Shown piece by piece: positions 58,153 to 64,000 of a stretch of 64,000 nt of DNA (positions are counted from its first letter, which is position 1; every line of letters starts with the position of its first letter). The notes below the pieces were generated by a model. That model saw only the letters and a list, made by a program, of their open reading frames with translations, ran no database searches and had not been told where the DNA came from. Origin of the DNA: Saururus chinensis (taxonomy: Eukaryota; Streptophyta; Magnoliopsida; Piperales; Saururaceae); NCBI GenBank assembly GCA_035235625.1, contig CP141140.1, positions 19,178,685-19,242,684 of the forward strand, written 5' to 3'. The translations under genes were made by a program, and so were the position numbers.

Positions 58153-61100
58153 TCATGCTTCCTTCTTCTTACCCGTGTATGGGTATTTTTGGTAGATGGA
58201 TATGCTGCTGATAACAAGAGGCAAAGCTACAAGACAGTACAGAGATGGTGGTTTTCCGTCAAAAATGAACTGCAACAAGGCTGTTACAAGCAGGGCAGAA
58301 ACAATAACAAATCCCTGCAATAAAAGGGAAACATTTAGTAAATCAAGTACTAACTAGAAGTGGTCTGAGCTTGTACGTTTTGAGAACTTGCCTTACGAAC
58401 ACCACCCGCATGAGCTGTAACAAGCCCTACAAGAATCCCTCCAATGGCATTGGATATAACTGGTATCTGGGGCAAAACTTTACATGTCAATCTGAATAAA
58501 AAAAGAACCAAAGTTGTGTGGAACAAGCATATGTGGAAGTTTGATCATTGCAGTAGAAAATCACAAATAAAACATATGAATAATAAAATATATCAGATTC
58601 TGAAATTTGAACACGTAGCATTTGGTAGCAAGACAATGTTAATTAACAGAGATAAGATAAATTTTGACATCGTTAGTGAGATTCTAACCCTGAAGCATTT
58701 ATTATGCTGAGAGTTCAAATACTCCCACTTTCTCTTCAAACTCGAGCCCAATTCTCAAAATTCAATCCTTCATTCATTCAGGTAGTTTCTACATAAAATT
58801 CTAACCTATCCATGTGAAGATTCATCGTCCACTGCAAAATTTACACGTAAAAGTTGGCATTCACATGGTCAATGCAGCTTTGGGGAAGATAGGTATGTCA
58901 AGGAGTAGATGTTTAGGAAAACATTTCCACGAAAGTATTATCCCGTGATCCACTCCTTGAGATTCTAAGAAGCAAGTGGACATGACTTGAAGATTTCAAT
59001 TTGGCAATGTAAGCTGCTGCCGAGAGAAAGGAAGTTCCGTGGTATAACTGCTATCATATAGGATATGAAATTTATCTTGTGCTCGTAACATTCTCTCTTT
59101 GAAAATAAGGTCTTCCTATTAATGCATACAGGCAACTAAAGAATGACAACATTCTTGATTTGTTGATTAAAAATCTTACTTCACGTTTCCATAATATTGT
59201 TTAAGCATAAAAAAAGCAAACAATTTAACGATATCTATCACCCTTAATATTTTCCTCTATAATATTCAAGCCTTGGGCTTCAAATTAAATTATAACTGAT
59301 GTAGAAAATGAATTCCAAGTCCAATTCACAATTGATCCTGCTCATGCCCGACTATTTGGAACTTTAACTGGCTACCAGGTCCCTTCCACGCAACTAATTA
59401 AGTTGCACATGAATTTTTATAATTGTCGGCTACAATTAAAAAACAAGAGCGTCATGAAAAGCATACAATTCTCAGATAGCAAAAATGCCTCGTAGATACC
59501 CTAAGATTGCCTACATCATGCTGAAAAAGATGAACAATATAATGAGCAACAACATAATGCCAGATCAGTCTAATTCAACTGCCACTTACAGATTTATGTT
59601 GTCATCAATTTGAAAATAAAAAATTAAGACCACCAGATAAACATCTATTGCCAAGTACACGTTTTGAAATAGAAGCACAATCAACTTCAACATAAGTATT
59701 AGCAATTGTTATCAAATCCTCAACAAGGTAGATACAAACACACACACCCAAAAAAACCAAAGAGGTGAAAACACTTACCAAAGTAAATAAAGTCCAACCA
59801 TGAAAAAAACCATGTTGCCTAATGGCTGCTCCATCTGGAGACTTGTAGGTGCTTGCCAGCAAGCAAATGCTTCCAACAACAGACATCTCTATAGTCATCA
59901 AGTAAGAGGCATGTTTTTTCACCTGCACTAAATAAGTAATTACAGCACAGGAGAAGTAAATTTGACAAAGGAATAATTTTCTATTACTATAGAGCGAAAG
60001 TTGGGCCAATATTCAACCTGAGAAGCCCATTGGCATAAAGAAGATGCCAGACCAGAGAGAACAGATGCAACTAAAACAGGAATTATTCCAAAGAAAAGAA
60101 CTTTCTCCGAGTCAATGCCACTTGAGCCCTTGCCAGAGCTTTCTCCCACACTTAAAAGTACGGCAGCAATTATCAGCAAGGCCAAAGCCCCAATTTGCTG
60201 TATCGACTGCTTTTGTCTGCAGGTAAACTCAGAAAATAAGAGAATGGTATGTGATTGTCGTCATTCTATTCAACACACTGGAAGAAGAAAAAAACAATGA
60301 CAGTTCAAATATACATATATGCAAAAATAATACTCCCTTCATCTCACATAATAGTTCCGTTTGTTTTTTTAAAATGAACTAATATTAGTTCATTTTCAAA
60401 AATCAAATGGGACTATTAACGTGGATGGAAGGAGCATTGAATAAAGTAGATAAATTCAGGTTATTTTGAAAAGGCTTAGTTTTATATGAGTATCTTAAAA
60501 TTTGTGCTTATTGCTTATTGGATGCATGTTGGCATTTCTGTTTCTCAGACTGTTCAAAGAGTAGATTATTGTCATTCTGTCAAAAAAAGAAAAAGAATGA
60601 CCACCAAATTCAACATAGGTAGCAGAATACGTTTCTCACTTCCCCATAGAAGATAAAACATTTTCATAAAATGAAAGAAAGCTTGAAATATATTAAAAAG
60701 AAAATTTAAGATGGGACATACCCTAACATCAGATAGGTGAAAAATGCCGTAAAGAATAGCTTTGTCTGGTTGAGCATTGAAAATGTAAGAGAGTCAAGGT
60801 TCTTATAAGAAATTTGCAGCAAGCTATTCTGCAAAGCATAAACAGCTGCAGGAAGACCTGATGCAGTCAACGATCCAACCAAAGTCCATTCCTTGTACAA
60901 CCTCATCAAGCTACCTTCTTTAGCTAACAAATACAGGGCACAGACAACCTACACAAAATAGAGAGTGACAAATGTAAAATGTCTTATTCTTAATAGACTG
61001 GCTCACAAAAGTGCCATTAGCATTGAAATTTAGCACACACCTTTGTCAGTTCACACATCAGAACAGATGTGGTGACAATTACATCTTGACTGCAAGAATA

Positions 61101-62715
61101 ATAGCAAGTTAATTTGTATTAGCAGCTAGTGGTATACACAGTCACCAACAAATGATACTCTTTCTAATACAAAAAGAATCGTGGATAGATCGCTTCGCTT
61201 TTATACATATGTGCTCTTTAGCACTTGTTCGTAAATGGCAGATATATACCCCCTCTGTCCCAAATTAAGAAAGAACATATTGTTACAATCACGGGATAGA
61301 ACTAACGATGCCAAAAATGTAAAATGAATCTTTATAGCAACAACCTTTTACTACAAAAATTTGCAATGTGGAAAAACAGAGATCAATCCATACTGGAAAC
61401 TGTGACTAACCAGAACTTATCTCAATTGTTTCACAGCATATTTGAAGAATGATGCCGAGAGTCACTCAAAAGTCAAAGCATATATGGCATAATCACTCAA
61501 GTCATGACAGAGGGTATGCAACTATTTACCTTAAAAGTAGTTTGATCGCAAAAGTCATATAAAGAACAACAGAAATTTTTTATTGATATTGGGAAATATA
61601 ACTGATCAAGCAAGCCTCTGGCACTAATGACAAGAAAAGCTGATAAAATGTCAGAAGAAGTAAAAGGGCACATAATCATCTTATACAAAAGAGCGGACAG
61701 CTACAAAGTCAAAGCTTACCATCTCTTCAATTTAAACAGTAACAATGCTAGCTATCAATGACCTTGAACATTAATGTAAAATCAGGAGCAAAATCACGAA
61801 ATAACAAGAAGATATCAAACCAAATATCAAAATACCAGCAATCCGTTGGCTAACACGGACCAGGTATTTAATTTGCAATTTACAGTCAAAATCCAGGGCC
61901 TTTACCTAGTGCGATTGCAGTCCACAAATTACTTTACTAAGTGCAGCTAGTTAAGATATTTGTTAAATAGGGCCCTTTACCATGTTTGCTTAAATATAGA
62001 GATTTATTTTACCAGACAATGGAGATCAAGAAATCCAACAAAGTCAATTGGACCTCACTAATTTCAATAATAAAATATTTAGTTCTTTCGAGTTCACAGT
62101 ATATAGTTTAAAATTTCAAGTCTCCAGACAATAAATCGTGACCAACCTGAGGAAAAAGCTACATAATCAGCTAATTGATTTCATGAAGACACGCCTAGTC
62201 ATTAAGTACCAATCTCAACACAAACTAATCCAGCCAAAATTTGCAGCCATCCTGCAGAGAAGAAAACCCGTATAACTTAAAAACTTCTCTAAACGACTCC
62301 AGTTGCATAATATCACATAGCCAGGATGACACAAAGTGACTTCAAATCCAAATTGAGCCTCCCCCAATTAGGTTATTGCAGTCCATCAGTCTGTCAAACC
62401 CTAAACCATATTCGTGTCTCATGTCATCGAAGAACAAATGTAGATCAACTCAGAAACGTCCAGTCAATGGAAAACACTAATTGGAGCAAATAAGCTACTG
62501 AATCACATGTAACAACCATACAACAACGGATCAAAGGAGAGAATGGAGTAAAAAGGAAGGGGAACCAGGACGGACGCGATGAAACGCTTGGAGATGAGGG
62601 GCTGAGCGCCGTATTGGAGGGTGAGGAGGGTGAGGTAGAGCCACACTCTTCCGCTCTGCGCAGTCGCCGGCGCGGGCTTCCGCTCCGGCCGCGGCTTCAG
62701 CTTCGCTCCCGCCAT
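58153..62715 (-). CDS. ROCK1-like: ROCK1-like nucleotide-sugar transporter (UDP-GlcNAc type)
   Basis: The gene has seven exons (minus): 62576-62715, 61041-61089, 60722-60948, 60018-60216, 59779-59922, 58392-58466 and 58153-58314, giving 331 aa with closing phases. All introns are GT-AG except the last, which is GC-AG (AAG|GCAAGT). The protein belongs to the SLC35A/CMP-sialic-acid-transporter-like family. Arabidopsis ROCK1 carries UDP-GlcNAc and UDP-GalNAc into the ER and limits cytokinin oxidase folding; that function is inferred here. Seen: LTLQYGAQPLISKR (about 31-44), VTTSVLMCELTKV, KEWTLVGSLTASGLPAAVYA with LQNSLLQISYKNLDSLTF, LNQTK, QKQSIQQIGAL, SGLASSLCQWASQ and GFFHGWTLFTL. IPVISNAIGGILVGLVTAHA follows before the C-terminus. 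The last four residues KKEA form a KKxx ER-retrieval signal. The Ala/Pro-rich N-terminus is slightly longer than in ROCK1. No damage is visible. Confidence 0.93.
60331..60436. repeat. Stowaway-like MITE in ROCK1-like intron 3
   Basis: It starts TACTCCCTTCATCTCACATA and ends GGATGGAAGGAGCA. The two halves are near-perfect inverted repeats meeting at GAACTAATATTAGTTC. This is the best preserved member of the family in the window. Confidence 0.85.
61247..61290. repeat. Stowaway-type terminus fragment
   Basis: TACCCCCTCTGTCCCAAATTAA matches the family terminus, but no partner end lies within a few hundred bases. It sits in the large first intron of the ROCK1-like gene. Confidence 0.5.
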
Positions 62716-64000
62716 TAACGGAGAACAAAGACAAAAGGAATAGGGGCAGGAGCGATCATGCACTGACAAGTGACGGTTATAGCTCTCATGAGCCATACAC
62801 TAGTCGCCTGGTTCAAACCGTACGGGCTTCACTTTGGCAATGTTTTTAAAAGCCAACCGGGTCAGCGACTGAGTTTGTTGCCCCGGTCGATTCAGCCTGG
62901 CTCAACTGGGCACGTCAACTGAGTCTGATTTTATGCTCATCCAAGTCATAAGAAAACTGTTTGCCATAACCGATGGACATGTAAGGGGAACTTTGAGAAC
63001 TATTTCTGTCTCACCACTTCATGTGGTGGTCACAAAGCCTTCATCATAAATATTAGTAAAGCTTTTAATGCACTTTTTTTTTTACTAGAAAGTGTCTTTA
63101 AGATCTTAAGAGGGATTTTTTGGTTGCTTTTTATATGCATAAGTATTTCATTGCAAAAATAGGCAAAGCTATAATTAACGTGAAATGAGCTCAGTCAATT
63201 CAATGTGGATTCGTGAAATTTTTTTTTGAGAGATTTTTTTTTTTACTCTTCATTGATAATGAGCCCATCGTAAGTTATACGTAAGAGTCATTTGTCTTTG
63301 AGATTGACAGTGTATACGCTAGAGCAAGTTAGCATTAATATCAATTATGCTAATATATACTAGTATGTGTACCATTAATTTTAAATATCAATAGCTCCTA
63401 TGTATAAGATATGCTTGGCTCATTATCATAGGAGAACATGACAAGCTCTTTCAAAGTCATTCTCATCCACTTATTATGAGTTGTTTTGTCCATTTAACGT
63501 ATAAAAATAAGAACAATTACAAAAGCCTTTTTTACCCTTAAGAAGTATACAAATAAAAAAACAAATGTATAGAGTTTTAAATTTCATTTAACAACAAAAT
63601 TTAAAATATCTTTCCTTTTTCCTACAAAAGTGTATCCAAATTTATAATACTCCGTTGTGTTTAAAAAATTTTAAAAGTAAATGAATATATGATTCATCTA
63701 TTTAAAATCTCACTTCAATAAGATTTCACAATTAAACTGAGTATTGACCTTCACAATATTTTGAGGCATTTCTTGGAGGATTCATGGGAAATTGATCACT
63801 AATTTGTGGAAAATTTGTACCAAATACACTTCTTACAAATGTGAATAAATATTTTGATAAATTTATTGCAAAATGCATGCCCCTTAAAGGGCTATTTGGA
63901 TATTGAATTGACCTCATTTTACTTCAATTTCACTAGATTTCGCTAGGGCTGTAAATGAGCTGAGCTAGCTCGTGAGCAAACTCAGCTCGGTTAGGCTTGG
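62716..64000. other. Upstream region of ROCK1-like gene and intergenic DNA
   Basis: The first few hundred bases should contain the ROCK1-like promoter. A frame upstream of the ATG stays open to 62796, but the family start is at 62715. A MITE-like inverted copy lies at 63300-63400. The last 60 bases (AGCTGAGCTAGCTCG...) are repeat-like. No further gene was seen. Confidence 0.4.
63300..63400. repeat. Degenerate relative of the 39844 MITE
   Basis: AGTGTATACGCTAGAGCAAGT and TTTTAAATATCAATAGCTCC match, in the opposite arrangement, ATGTATACGCTAGTGCACA and GAGCTATTGATATTTAAAAT of the foldback element at 39844-40054. Confidence 0.55.

Overview
This is a window of repeat-rich nuclear DNA from a flowering plant. 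The evidence is genes split into many short GT-AG exons, plant-specific families (a CFL1-type WW/EAR protein, an STP hexose symporter, a KUP/HAK potassium transporter, a ROCK1-type nucleotide-sugar transporter), and abundant LTR retrotransposons, CACTA/Mutator-like elements and MITEs. The sequence does not fix the species. No rRNA, tRNA, CRISPR array or prokaryotic feature was seen.

Layout. About 1-3.5 kb holds a decayed minus-strand Ty3/gypsy chromovirus pol, still showing reverse transcriptase, RNase H, integrase and a chromodomain. A structurally complete but coding-dead Ty1/copia element lies at 4175-9974, with 627-629 bp LTRs and the 5-bp target duplication GCATA. A two-exon CFL1-like gene is at 12151-12875 (minus). 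From about 14.7 to 26.8 kb is a nest of mobile DNA: gypsy LTR pieces, a non-autonomous CACTA-like element ending at 17211, a copia RNase H scrap, and a truncated minus-strand Ty3/gypsy element with a roughly 3.8-kb LTR that carries its own 55-bp minisatellite.

From 27.7 to 41.1 kb is a tandem segmental duplication. The left copy contains the 3' three quarters of an intact four-exon STP hexose-transporter gene (33056-36662, minus). The right copy (about 37444-41145) holds only a wrecked STP pseudogene. Comparing the copies gives empty sites for later insertions. The main one is a 4.35-kb insertion (28483-32833) with a 9-bp target duplication, typical of Mutator-like elements, containing exon-like fragments and a run of GGCGGGGGGTACCCCCCGCC pseudo-palindromes. 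A Stowaway-like MITE is the other clear case.

The right third carries two intact minus-strand membrane-transporter genes. One is a ten-exon KUP7/KUP12-type potassium transporter (43488-52859, 841 aa), whose 4.3-kb intron hosts a small non-autonomous LTR (TRIM-like) element with TSD TGGCC. The other is a seven-exon ROCK1-like nucleotide-sugar transporter (58153-62715, 331 aa) with one GC-AG intron and a C-terminal KKxx ER signal. Exon phases for all four host genes were checked by arithmetic and close exactly. The four genes lie on the same strand, but nothing suggests they share a pathway.

I found no convincing new biological system. The most informative structures are the Mutator-type insertion with palindrome arrays, dated relative to the STP duplication, and a sequence phrase shared by the LTRs of unrelated elements.
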